Shown: piece after piece, positions 17,273-24,777 of the stretch
Position numbering within the stretch: the first letter of the stretch is position 1
Layout: each line of letters starts with the position of its first letter
Assembly: GCF_002251295.1 (NCBI RefSeq)
Contig: NZ_NPJA01000033.1
Location: forward strand, 186,001-250,000
Direction of reading: 5' to 3'
DNA length: 64,000 bases
From: Prevotella sp. P5-50
GTDB lineage: Bacteria > Bacteroidota > Bacteroidia > Bacteroidales > Bacteroidaceae
Position numbers and translations under genes: made by a program
The notes under the pieces: model-generated
What the model saw: only the letters and a program-made list of their open reading frames with translations
The model's database searches: none
What the model was told of the DNA's origin: nothing

Positions 17273-17748
17273 GTCGTTTCCGCCGTCATAAACGCGAGAT
17301 GCCAGGTCTCAACCTTGCATCCATGCCCGATTTGGTTTTCACCGTATTGTTCTTTTTCATGATAGTCACCCACATGCGTGAGGACAATATCAGAGTTCGC
17401 TTCACTGTGCCTCAAGGCACCGAACTGGAAAAAACTGAGCATCGAGGCAGTGTCATCCACGTATATATCGGCCATCCCACCGATAGTCAAGGAAACAGCA
17501 ACAATAATGAGACCCGCATACAGGTTAATAGCAAGAGTGTAACCATAGATCAACTGCCGAAAGCCATTGCCACAGAGCGCGACCACATGTCGTCAGAGGA
17601 CCGCCAACACATGGTGGTCAGTATTCTTGCAGATAGCCAAACCGACATGGGACTTATCAGCGATGTTAAGCAAGCATTGCGCCAAGCTGGTGCACTCAGA
17701 ATCAACTATGCAGCCACAAATCGCACCGACGAAACAGGCAATGAGTAA
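17269..17748 (+). CDS. exbD: ExbD/TolR-family protein, second copy
   Basis: A 159-residue paralogue of the preceding gene. A basic N-terminus (SRFRRHKREMPGLNLASM), the conserved Asp in MPDLVFTVLFFFMIVTHM at the start of the single transmembrane helix, and a periplasmic domain (HRGSVIHVYIG, IQVNSKSVTIDQLPKAI, SILADSQTDMGLISDVKQAL) follow the family pattern. It overlaps its neighbour by 4 bp (ATGA) and ends the operon. No tonB gene follows, so this unit must use a TonB encoded elsewhere or serve a non-TonB process such as gliding, secretion or constriction. The next gene has its own promoter. Confidence 0.88.
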   Translation: MSRFRRHKREMPGLNLASMPDLVFTVLFFFMIVTHMREDNIRVRFTVPQGTELEKTEHRGSVIHVYIGHPTDSQGNSNNNETRIQVNSKSVTIDQLPKAIATERDHMSSEDRQHMVVSILADSQTDMGLISDVKQALRQAGALRINYAATNRTDETGNE

Positions 17749-17786
17749 TAATCTAAAGGAAAAACGCACAAAAATACTATAAATTA

Positions 17787-17817
17787 TTGCAACTGTCGCT
17801 ATTTTTTCATAACTTTG
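17787..17817 (+). promoter_or_regulatory. Promoter of the Lrp-type regulator
   Basis: TTG at 17787-17789 within ATTATTGC, a 20-bp spacer and TAACTTTG (17810-17817); the ATG follows at 17843. Confidence 0.65.
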
Positions 17818-17842
17818 CATACAAATAGTAAAAAGTAGAAAA

Positions 17843-18322
17843 ATGGCAATACAAAAACTCGACAATTTGGATAAACAGATATTGCGAATGATCGCAGAAG
17901 ACGCACGTGTACCATTCCTTGAAGTGGCCCGAGCCTGTGATGTGAGTGGCGCTGCCATTCACCAGCGCATTCAGAAGCTCACCAGCATGGGGGTACTCAA
18001 AGGTTCACAGTTTATCATCAATCCAGAAAAGATAGGATATGAAACTTGCGCCTATATCGGACTCAACCTGAGAAATCCTGAGAAATTTGACGATGTAATG
18101 GTCGAACTTCAGAAGATTCCAGAAGTAACAGAATGTCACTACACCACGGGTAATTTTGATATGTTCATCAAGATTTACGCCAAGAACAACCATCATCTGC
18201 TCAACATCATCCATGACAAACTGCAGCCGTTGGGATTGGCCTCATCAGAAACTCTGATTTCTTTCAACACAGTCTTTGACAGACAACTTCCTGTAGTTGA
18301 TTTCACCGAGGAGCAAGATTAA
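17843..18322 (+). CDS. Lrp/AsnC-family transcriptional regulator
   Basis: A 159-residue regulator with the N-terminal AsnC helix-turn-helix (LDKQILRMIAEDARVPFLEVARACDVSGAAIHQRIQKL, about residues 9-46) and the C-terminal RAM ligand-binding domain (about 65-150: YETCAYIGLNL, PEVTECHYTTGNFDMFIKIYAKNNHHLL). Family members sense amino acids, often leucine, asparagine or other small effectors, and act as octamers. The effector cannot be read from sequence. It has its own promoter and a strong terminator, so it is likely monocistronic and may act at distant sites. Asp in the turn and the VSGAAIHQRI recognition helix are intact. Confidence 0.93.
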   Translation: MAIQKLDNLDKQILRMIAEDARVPFLEVARACDVSGAAIHQRIQKLTSMGVLKGSQFIINPEKIGYETCAYIGLNLRNPEKFDDVMVELQKIPEVTECHYTTGNFDMFIKIYAKNNHHLLNIIHDKLQPLGLASSETLISFNTVFDRQLPVVDFTEEQD

Positions 18323-18332
18323 AAACAAATCA

Positions 18333-18367
18333 TTCCGATAGTAGCCGATACATTCGGTCTATCGGAA
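18333..18367 (+). terminator. Hairpin after the Lrp-type gene
   Basis: TTCCGATAG (18333-18341) pairs with CTATCGGAA (18359-18367), and an inner CCGA/TCGG helix extends the stem. It lies 10 bp after the stop codon. No T-tract follows on the plus strand, so termination efficiency is uncertain. Confidence 0.6.
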
Positions 18368-18388
18368 CGATATATCAATAAACTCGGA

Positions 18389-18871
18389 TTACGACCGAAC
18401 ATAATCCACAAAAGCGTACGCAAAGGCATGTTTATCATCCTTTGCGTGCGCTTCTTTCTTTTCTACTTTCCAATCACTATAGTCAGGAAAGAAGGCATCG
18501 GCTTGTTGTGGCGTGTCATCAATCTCTGTCAGACACAACCGGTCAGCTTTGTCAAGTGCCTGCTCATAAACACTTGCACCACCAAGAATATAAACCTGTT
18601 CATCTGGTTGACAACTGGCCAGTGCCTCATCAAGCGTTGCATAAACATCACAACCAGGAATCTCCTTAACCGTACGACTCAACACAACATTGCGGCGATT
18701 AGGCAGTGCCCCTTTCGGCAAACTAAGGAATGTGTTACGTCCCATGATAATGGTATGTCCTGTTGTCAATGCCTTAAAACGTTTCAAGTCATTGGGCAAC
18801 CAATAGAGCAATTTGTTTTCAAGACCTATGGCCCGATTACGCGCCACAGCAGCTATAATATGCAATGTCAT
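18389..18871 (-). CDS. folA: Dihydrofolate reductase
   Basis: A 160-residue NADPH-dependent enzyme regenerating tetrahydrofolate after thymidylate synthesis. Motifs: [34 protein letters not shown] at the N-terminus (substrate Asp in PNDL), [26 protein letters not shown], and a C-terminal strand ending in [10 protein letters not shown]. Its ATG overlaps the thyA stop by 4 bp. The codons for [14 protein letters not shown] near the end also form a strong RNA hairpin followed by CTTTTG (described separately). Coupling with thyA is biologically sensible because ThyA oxidises the folate that FolA reduces. Confidence 0.96.
   Translation of the reverse strand: MTLHIIAAVARNRAIGLENKLLYWLPNDLKRFKALTTGHTIIMGRNTFLSLPKGALPNRRNVVLSRTVKEIPGCDVYATLDEALASCQPDEQVYILGGASVYEQALDKADRLCLTEIDDTPQQADAFFPDYSDWKVEKKEAHAKDDKHAFAYAFVDYVRS
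18412..18453 (-). terminator. Terminator-like hairpin inside the 3' end of folA
   Basis: AAGCGTACGCAAAGG (18412-18426) and CCTTTGCGTGCGCTT (18439-18453) form a 15-bp stem with one G-T pair and a 12-nt loop. On the minus strand the stem is followed by TTTGTGG. It lies wholly within folA codons, 23 bp short of the stop codon. Confidence 0.5.
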
Positions 18872-19662
18872 ACGCTAACCTCCGCTTTAATATGTGGATA
18901 TGGATCGTAGCCTTCCAGTTGAAAATCCTCATACTGGAAATCGAATATACTCTTCACATCAGGGTTTATCTTCATCACAGGCAATGGGCGCGGTGTACGT
19001 GTCAGTTGCAAACGCGCCTGATCCAAATGATTAAGATATAGATGTGTATCACCTGTGGTATGGATGAAATCACCAGGTTTGAGTCCTGTCACCTGTGCCA
19101 TCATCTGCAACAGCAGGGCATACGATGCGATATTGAAAGGTACACCGAGGAAAGTATCTGCCGAACGCTGATATAATTGAAGTGACAAACGACCATCTGC
19201 CACATAAAATTGGAATATCGTATGACAAGGAGGCAATGCCATCTCATTAACTTCCGCCACATTCCATGCCGATACTATCATTCTACGAGAATCCGGATTG
19301 TGTTTGAGTTGATCTACCACTTGACTGATTTGGTCAATCACTCCACCATTATAATCGGGCCATGAGCGCCACTGATGTCCATAAACAGGTCCGAGTTCAC
19401 CGTTTTCGTCAGCCCACTCGTTCCAAATGCGCACACCATTATCTTGTAGATATTTCACATTGGTATCCCCTTTAAGAAACCAAAGCAGTTCGTAGATGAT
19501 ACTCTTCAGATGTAGTTTTTTTGTTGTCAGCAGTGGGAATCCATCCTCCAGATTATAGCGCGATTGTGTTCCAAAGATGCTGATAGTACCCGTTCCTGTG
19601 CGGTCTCCTTTTTGGGTTCCTTCGCGCAGTATGCGGTCAAGTATGTCTAAGTATTGTTTCAT
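18868..19662 (-). CDS. thyA: Thymidylate synthase
   Basis: A 264-residue enzyme, exactly the E. coli length, converting dUMP to dTMP with methylene-THF. The catalytic Cys146 lies in [12 protein letters not shown]. Other landmarks are [11 protein letters not shown] near residue 22 (phosphate-binding Arg), [36 protein letters not shown], and a C-terminus ending in KAEVSV. Its start codon lies inside the end of the upstream methyltransferase gene (26-bp overlap) and its end overlaps folA by 4 bp, so the three genes are one translationally coupled unit. Confidence 0.98.
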   Translation of the reverse strand: MKQYLDILDRILREGTQKGDRTGTGTISIFGTQSRYNLEDGFPLLTTKKLHLKSIIYELLWFLKGDTNVKYLQDNGVRIWNEWADENGELGPVYGHQWRSWPDYNGGVIDQISQVVDQLKHNPDSRRMIVSAWNVAEVNEMALPPCHTIFQFYVADGRLSLQLYQRSADTFLGVPFNIASYALLLQMMAQVTGLKPGDFIHTTGDTHLYLNHLDQARLQLTRTPRPLPVMKINPDVKSIFDFQYEDFQLEGYDPYPHIKAEVSV

Positions 19663-20842
19663 ATTCTTTAGGTATGTAGGTTGTTCTTATTTTCCATTCT
19701 TTAGGATATAGATTGTTGGCACGATTACCTATATTTTTGGCGAGTCCGAGCAGATGTCCCTCAAAGCAGATACCAACCATACCGCGTGGTACATCTGCAC
19801 CGAGGGTAATGGCCTCGTGGCGCAGATAAGCCATAGCCTGTTGATAGTTCACCTCCACCTTTACCATATCAGGTTGTGCTTTGGGGCAATAGATGATATT
19901 GAGATTCTGTTGCGACTTGCGCAAAGACTTCAACGAGTGTCCTTGTTGCCATGCCCCGCCCTTACGCAACACACAAAGGAACAGTCCTTCGCCTTTGCTG
20001 ATTCCGGGAATGAAGCGATATACAGGCTGTGAGAATCCATCAAGTAGCGAACCGGTGATATTCCATGCAGCATCCACCTTTACGGGTAGCACCTCAGCTC
20101 CCAGTTCATCCATCATCCATTGTATATTCTCCTCATCTTCATGAGTATTAAATGTACAGGTACTATATATAAACAGTCCACCATCTGCCAGACAACACCA
20201 AGCATCTGCAACTATTTCACGTTGCAAACGGGCACACTTCTCAACATTCTGCATACTCCATTCGCGTATGGTGGCCTCATCCTTACGAAACATGCCTTCG
20301 CCAGAACAGGGCACATCACACAATACCACATCTGCTATCATCTTCGCCCGACGGTAGTCGCGTGGAAAATTGTTGGTCACGAAATGGTCAGCATATCCCC
20401 ATTTCTCCACATTCTCAGCTAAGATATTGGCGCGATTGCGCATCGGTTCATTGGAAAACATCACACTGCCTGCAGCCAATGCAGTACGTGCCAACAACGA
20501 CTTTCCACCAGGAGCAGCACAGAAATCTATCATCACTACGGGTGCGTCAGGCACCCATTGCTGCATGACAGTATCGAGAAACATCGATCCTGCCTCCTGC
20601 ACATAGTAGCACCCTGCATGCAGCAAAGGATCGTAAGTAAAGTTGGGGCGTTGTGGCAAATAATAGGCATTGCGACACCACGGCACCCGTTCACCATCTG
20701 CGGTAAGTTCTTTTGCCTTTTCCGGATTCAGTCTGATACTCACAGGAGCATCCGTTTCAAAAGCCTTAAGATAGCAATCGAAGCGTTCTTCGCCCATCGT
20801 ACGACGGGCCATATCGGTAAAATCTATGGGTAACTGTGTCAT
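19637..20842 (-). CDS. RsmF/NSUN-like rRNA (cytosine-C5) methyltransferase
   Basis: A 401-residue SAM-dependent RNA methyltransferase. After an N-terminal RNA-binding part ([14 protein letters not shown], about residue 37), the Rossmann core carries [15 protein letters not shown] (SAM binding, near 105), a catalytic [20 protein letters not shown] (near 175), and [14 protein letters not shown] with the second cysteine. The C-terminal about 110 residues ([20 protein letters not shown] to [15 protein letters not shown]) resemble the PUA-like domain of RsmF/YebU. The exact rRNA target is not deducible. It is the first gene of the unit with thyA and folA. A -7 box (TAATTTTG, minus) lies directly upstream of its start. 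Confidence 0.9.
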   Translation of the reverse strand: MTQLPIDFTDMARRTMGEERFDCYLKAFETDAPVSIRLNPEKAKELTADGERVPWCRNAYYLPQRPNFTYDPLLHAGCYYVQEAGSMFLDTVMQQWVPDAPVVMIDFCAAPGGKSLLARTALAAGSVMFSNEPMRNRANILAENVEKWGYADHFVTNNFPRDYRRAKMIADVVLCDVPCSGEGMFRKDEATIREWSMQNVEKCARLQREIVADAWCCLADGGLFIYSTCTFNTHEDEENIQWMMDELGAEVLPVKVDAAWNITGSLLDGFSQPVYRFIPGISKGEGLFLCVLRKGGAWQQGHSLKSLRKSQQNLNIIYCPKAQPDMVKVEVNYQQAMAYLRHEAITLGADVPRGMVGICFEGHLLGLAKNIGNRANNLYPKEWKIRTTYIPKEYETILRHT

Positions 20843-20880
20843 TTGCTTGCAAAATTAAAAAAAATATTGCACCTTTGCAA
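20842..20880. promoter_or_regulatory. Face-to-face bidirectional promoter
   Basis: On the plus strand TTG (20847-20849), a 20-bp spacer and CACCTTTG (20870-20877) point to the membrane protein at 20963. On the minus strand TTG (20880-20878), a 20-bp spacer and TAATTTTG (20857-20850) point to the methyltransferase. The two promoters overlap almost completely: each outer TTGCAAA half supplies the -33 of one and part of the -7 of the other. Confidence 0.6.
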
Positions 20881-20962
20881 CTTATTGCGTAGCTATCACG
20901 TCAAACAATCGAAAATAAAACAAAAACAATAGAAAATAAACAAAAACAAAAGGAATACAGCT

Positions 20963-21625
20963 ATGAGAAAGTTACTATTCACCCTGGCATTTATCGCCAC
21001 ACTCACCACATCAGTGCCAACTATGGCGCAGAAGCATCGCCACACGCCCCGTACGCAAGAGTTGGTAGATACCACATCTTCCGCTGCAACAGCTATTGAA
21101 GCCTACTCCGACACTACGGCAACAGCGACAGATACCATCACCAGTTACAACAACAATAGTAGCAATGCCCCCTTTGCCAGTTTCGACTACGATGGAGGCG
21201 ATGAAGGATTCGGTGCAAAATTTGTCATTACCGTCTGTTTCATACTCTTTGTCTTAGCCCCCTTATCAATCATCGGCCTCATCTTCTATTTCATCCGTCA
21301 AAGCCGAAAAGACAAAATACGCTTGGCAGAACTGGCTGCGCAAAACGGACAACCCATTCCCACCGACCTGTTGCGTTCTGCCAAAAACAGCAATGCCAAC
21401 TATGCTCCCGGTGTACGCCAATGCTGTCTGGGCATCGGACTGGCCATATTCCTCGGCATCATCATGGACGAATTAGGATTCGGCATCGGTGCCCTCGTAT
21501 TCTTCATCGGACTCGGCAAGATTATCAGTGTGTATCTCACCAAAGACAAATCGTTGCCCAATGCGCCCGAAACAAACGCCAGTGCACTTGACCCTGCACA
21601 AGATAACAATCATGCGCAGCACTAA
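20963..21625 (+). CDS. Membrane protein preceding an ECF sigma factor (DUF6249-like)
   Basis: A 220-residue protein: signal peptide (LLFTLAFIATLTTSVPTMAQ), a Thr/Ser/Ala-rich extracytoplasmic segment (about 30-80), a helix at about 88-112 (FVITVCFILFVLAPLSIIGLIFYFI), a basic cytoplasmic loop (RQSRKDKIRLAELAAQNGQPIP), and two more helices (LGIGLAIFLGIIMDELGFGIGALVFFIG). It resembles DUF6249 proteins found beside sigma factor/DUF5056 pairs in Bacteroidales; that label is from memory. It is 83 bp upstream of the sigma factor in the same direction, so it is likely cotranscribed and may take part in signal transmission to it. Confidence 0.75.
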   Translation: MRKLLFTLAFIATLTTSVPTMAQKHRHTPRTQELVDTTSSAATAIEAYSDTTATATDTITSYNNNSSNAPFASFDYDGGDEGFGAKFVITVCFILFVLAPLSIIGLIFYFIRQSRKDKIRLAELAAQNGQPIPTDLLRSAKNSNANYAPGVRQCCLGIGLAIFLGIIMDELGFGIGALVFFIGLGKIISVYLTKDKSLPNAPETNASALDPAQDNNHAQH

Positions 21626-21708
21626 GATCTATAGGATTAGGCATACGAAACAATACATCCAAGTAGAGAAACCATATATCCAAGTGGAACAAGAAAGCAG
21701 ATAAAGCA

Positions 21709-22242
21709 ATGCAGTCACTCACCGATTTTGCACTCGTCACACAGGTCACTATGATGGGCAACCGCCGGGCATTCGACCAGCTCGTGGTGCGCTATCAGTC
21801 ACCTGTGCGGCGATTCTTCCTCCATCAGACGCTTGGCGACGAACCGTTGAGCGATGATTTGGCACAAGACACCTTTATCAAGGCGTGGCGCAACATCGGT
21901 TCGTTTCGCGCCATGTCGTCCTTTCAAACTTGGCTGATGCGCATTGCTTATAATGTATTCTACGATTATGTGCGCAGCAGAAAAACCACTTCCGACATTG
22001 ACAACGTGGCAGAGCCAATGACCAACGGCAACAGCAATCCATCGCTACAGATGGATCTCTATCATGCCCTATCACTGCTCAAGCCCGACGAACGCACCTG
22101 CATTACCCTCCAATTGGTCGATGGCTACAAGATAGACCAAATAGCCAAGATCACCGACATGAAGGAGGGAACTGTAAAATCCATCCTCTTCCGAGGAAAA
22201 GAAAAACTAACCAAATATCTGAAACAAAATGGCTATGGATAG
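21709..22242 (+). CDS. ECF-type RNA polymerase sigma factor
   Basis: A 177-residue sigma-70-family factor with only regions 2 and 4. Region 2 includes FDQLVVRYQSPVRRFF, DLAQDTFIKAWRNIGSFR and MSSFQTWLMRIAYNVFYDYVR. Region 4 includes LSLLKPDERTCITLQLVDGYKIDQIAKITDMKEGTVKSILFRGKEKL, with the helix-turn-helix. The linker (about 85-115) is short and polar. The start at 21709 lies shortly after an A-rich, tandemly repetitive stretch (CCAAGTAGAGAAACC and CCAAGTGGAACAAG). It overlaps the DUF5056 gene by 14 bp, the typical arrangement of a sigma factor and its membrane-bound regulator. The regulon is unknown. Confidence 0.93.
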   Translation: MQSLTDFALVTQVTMMGNRRAFDQLVVRYQSPVRRFFLHQTLGDEPLSDDLAQDTFIKAWRNIGSFRAMSSFQTWLMRIAYNVFYDYVRSRKTTSDIDNVAEPMTNGNSNPSLQMDLYHALSLLKPDERTCITLQLVDGYKIDQIAKITDMKEGTVKSILFRGKEKLTKYLKQNGYG

Positions 22243-22573
22243 AAAAGACGAACAACTCTTGCAACAATTTTTCATAGAAGCTTCACAACAGACTATTGCA
22301 GACAATGGTTTTAGCGAACGTGTCATGCGCCGGTTGCCCAATCGTGCCAATTGGTTCAATCGTGTGTGGACATTGGGTTGTATCCTTATAGCTATAGCAT
22401 TGCTTCTCATGAGCGATGCCATCACTATCGCCAAGACCAACATAGAAGTATTCACGCAGTCACTACTGAACGGAGGTCTCATAGAAATGTTGCCCACCAT
22501 CAGCATGTTGATATTTGGACTCGCCATCGCTGGCGCCTACGAACTGTATGTTTGCGTGAAAGAGAATCTATAA
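22229..22573 (+). CDS. DUF5056-like membrane protein, probable anti-sigma partner
   Basis: A 114-residue protein with a cytoplasmic N-terminal helix region (about 1-45, DEQLLQQFFIEASQQTIADNGFSERVMRRLP) and two transmembrane helices (about 47-68 and 84-108). The FSERVMRRLP phrase is typical of DUF5056-type proteins that follow ECF sigma factors in Bacteroidales. It overlaps the sigma gene by 14 bp. By position and topology it likely sequesters the sigma factor at the membrane; no zinc-binding anti-sigma motif (HxxxCxxC) is present, so this is not a ZAS-family protein. An alternative start two codons downstream (22235) is possible. Confidence 0.78.
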   Translation: MAMDRKDEQLLQQFFIEASQQTIADNGFSERVMRRLPNRANWFNRVWTLGCILIAIALLLMSDAITIAKTNIEVFTQSLLNGGLIEMLPTISMLIFGLAIAGAYELYVCVKENL

Positions 22574-22596
22574 TCCTTGAAGCTCTCCTTAAATAT

Positions 22597-22626
22597 CTCG
22601 CGCATACGCATACGCATGTGCGCGAG
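22597..22626 (+). terminator. Hairpin after the sigma factor operon
   Basis: CTCGCGCA (22597-22604) pairs with TGCGCGAG (22619-22626) around a loop made of two TACGCA units. It lies 23 bp after the stop codon. The region 22627-22767 holds no gene, only pyrimidine-rich, CACC-rich sequence and a run of ten C (22742-22751). Confidence 0.6.
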
Positions 22627-22767
22627 TCATTCATTTTGTTACCACCGACCACCCACTACCACAACCTACTATCTTTCAGTATTTTGTATAATGTTAACAA
22701 CTTTTCCATCGACCACCGACCGACCACCAAATCCCCCATTACCCCCCCCCCACTTCATTCGTATAAA

Positions 22768-24768
22768 TCACTTCCGAATGAGTTGTCCATTGGCATCAAA
22801 CATGCCATAGGTGGTATTGGTCACACGAAATTCCGTGCGGCGATTCAATTGGTTGCATATCTCCTGTTGTTCAGGAGTAAGTGTCTTAATGAAGTCTTCC
22901 GTCAATACAGTATTCTCTTGTAAGAAGGGATAACACACCGCCAAACGGTGCTTAATAGTCTTTGGTTGTTCCTTTCCATAACCCACAGCCGTCAGTCTGT
23001 CGGCACTGATTCCGTGTGCTGTCAAATAGTGCGCCACAGCTTCAGCCCGCCTTTGCGACAGTCGTTTGTTATAATCGCCCTTGCCTTTATAGTCGCAATG
23101 GGCACTCAGTTCGATAGCCACATGCGGGTTGGTATTCAGCAGCGTTACCAGCGAGTCGAGTGCAGCCATTGACTCTGGTCGCAGTGTGGCACGATCGAAA
23201 TCATAATGTATATTGTCTATCAGTACAGGAGCAGTGATACTTGCCAACGGAAACTGCAAGACATGTTCTTGCGACTCATCGGTTTCCACCACATGCAGTT
23301 CGGTCTGATGATTGAGATATCCTGGACATGATGCCATCAATACATAATCCACTCCAGGACGCACCGTTTGTGTAAACGAGCCGTTGTTCATCACGCTAAG
23401 TCGGAGGTTAGTGCCATCGTTTCCCACCATATAGACCACAGCTTGGGGAAGTTCATAACCTTCTCGCTCATAGACCCATCCCCTGACCGTCTGTATGATT
23501 TCAGGATTTTCAAAACTGTAGATATGATCCCATCCATGGGCATCACCACGGTTAGAAGAGAAGAATCCACGGTTTTTATTGCCTTCAAAAGTCATTCCAA
23601 AATCATCGCCCATGGAATTTAGCGGGTAGCCCGGATGTACTATAGTCCATCCTGATGCTGTCGGATGAGCTATATAGATATCGAGTCCTCCCATTCCCTC
23701 ATGTCCATCGCTTGAGAAATAGAGGTCGCCATTGGGTCGAAACGTAGGAAACATCTCGTCGCCAGGGGTATTGACAGGTGTTCCAAGATTCTCTACCCCA
23801 CCCAGTCCAGCTTCGGTCAGTCGCACTCTCCACAAGTCTTTACCGCCCATTCCGCCCGGCATGTCACTCACAAAATAGAGCCATTGTCCATCGGGACTGA
23901 CTGCCGGATGGGCATAGAGCGACAGTGTATCGCGAGTGATAGGAAGCGGTTGCGGTTTGTTCCATGTGGCATCGCTACGGCGTGAGGTGACAATAGTAGC
24001 GAAACGCGGATAGCGCTCATCGCTCTGACAACTGGTGAGATACATGGTGCATCCGTCTGGCGATAGGCAACAAGCCCCTTCGTCAGCATTGGAATTGAGT
24101 TCGGTATCTATCACTTGCGGCCTCAACCATCGTCCCTGCTCGTCTTTCTGAGCCATGAAGATGTCGGCATTCTTAGTGCCAGTGATGCCACTGATATCAT
24201 CGCCAGTAGCTTCGTTGCGAGTAGAAGTAAGATAAAGACGATCGTGTTCTGCTCCAGCCAATACCGGCGAATAGTCAGAACGTCGCGAATTGAACACATC
24301 TTCGCGTTTCACTTTATAGCGCGATCCCTCCTTTTTCCATTGCGGAGCCTTACGGGCAGACGCCAGGAGCGTTTGCGCCATACTGTTTTGCGGACACGAA
24401 TCGAGCATTTCAGTCATCACCTTGGCAGCCTCTTTGTATTGTCCTACTTTGAGCAACTGTTGTCCCAAAGCCATACGTGTGGCAGAATCGCCCTGTTTAT
24501 AACGCAGTGCATTGCGGTATGCGGTAATGGCTCTTGCGGTATAGTTGATGCGCCGGTAACATTCCGCCTGTCGCAAGGCTATCTGTCCACGTTGCGTGCG
24601 CTCTTTGGGCGATGTCTGCGAATAAGCCTTGCGGTACTGTGCTGCAGCATCGAAATAGTCACCTGTGGCATACAACTGGTCTCCTTGTTTGAGCGCCCGA
24701 TCGGCACCACATGCCATGAGAAGCATGCAGAGCATCAACAGGGGTAGGTAGCGCGCAGTTGTATTCAT
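22768..24768 (-). CDS. PorE-like lipoprotein: TPR, beta-propeller (PD40), CRD-like and OmpA domains
   Basis: A 666-residue protein with a lipoprotein signal (LLMLCMLLMACGAD, acylated Cys about residue 20). Next come TPR-like repeats (about 25-135: GDQLYATGDYFDAAAQYRKAY, ALRQAECYRRINYTARAITAYRNAL), WD40/PD40 propeller blades (about 160-420: CCLSPDGCTMYLTS, HPAVSPDGQWLYFVSDMPGG, FRPNGDLYFSSDG) and a carboxypeptidase-regulatory-like fold (VRGWVYEREGYELPQAVVYMVG, about 425-500). A C-terminal OmpA peptidoglycan-binding domain follows (about 520-640, IELSAHCDYKGKGDYNKRLSQRRA). This order matches PorE of the type IX secretion system, which links the secretion apparatus to peptidoglycan. Similar proteins also occur without T9SS, so the role is a hypothesis. 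topB lies 9 bp upstream in the same direction. Confidence 0.85.
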   Translation of the reverse strand: MNTTARYLPLLMLCMLLMACGADRALKQGDQLYATGDYFDAAAQYRKAYSQTSPKERTQRGQIALRQAECYRRINYTARAITAYRNALRYKQGDSATRMALGQQLLKVGQYKEAAKVMTEMLDSCPQNSMAQTLLASARKAPQWKKEGSRYKVKREDVFNSRRSDYSPVLAGAEHDRLYLTSTRNEATGDDISGITGTKNADIFMAQKDEQGRWLRPQVIDTELNSNADEGACCLSPDGCTMYLTSCQSDERYPRFATIVTSRRSDATWNKPQPLPITRDTLSLYAHPAVSPDGQWLYFVSDMPGGMGGKDLWRVRLTEAGLGGVENLGTPVNTPGDEMFPTFRPNGDLYFSSDGHEGMGGLDIYIAHPTASGWTIVHPGYPLNSMGDDFGMTFEGNKNRGFFSSNRGDAHGWDHIYSFENPEIIQTVRGWVYEREGYELPQAVVYMVGNDGTNLRLSVMNNGSFTQTVRPGVDYVLMASCPGYLNHQTELHVVETDESQEHVLQFPLASITAPVLIDNIHYDFDRATLRPESMAALDSLVTLLNTNPHVAIELSAHCDYKGKGDYNKRLSQRRAEAVAHYLTAHGISADRLTAVGYGKEQPKTIKHRLAVCYPFLQENTVLTEDFIKTLTPEQQEICNQLNRRTEFRVTNTTYGMFDANGQLIRK

Positions 24769-24777
24769 CGCTTTGTT

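Noticed and set aside
22640..22740. Short frames in the CACC-rich stretch after the DUF5056 gene
   Set aside because: Low-complexity translation (Pro/Thr-rich) with no start context; more likely untranslated convergent intergenic sequence.
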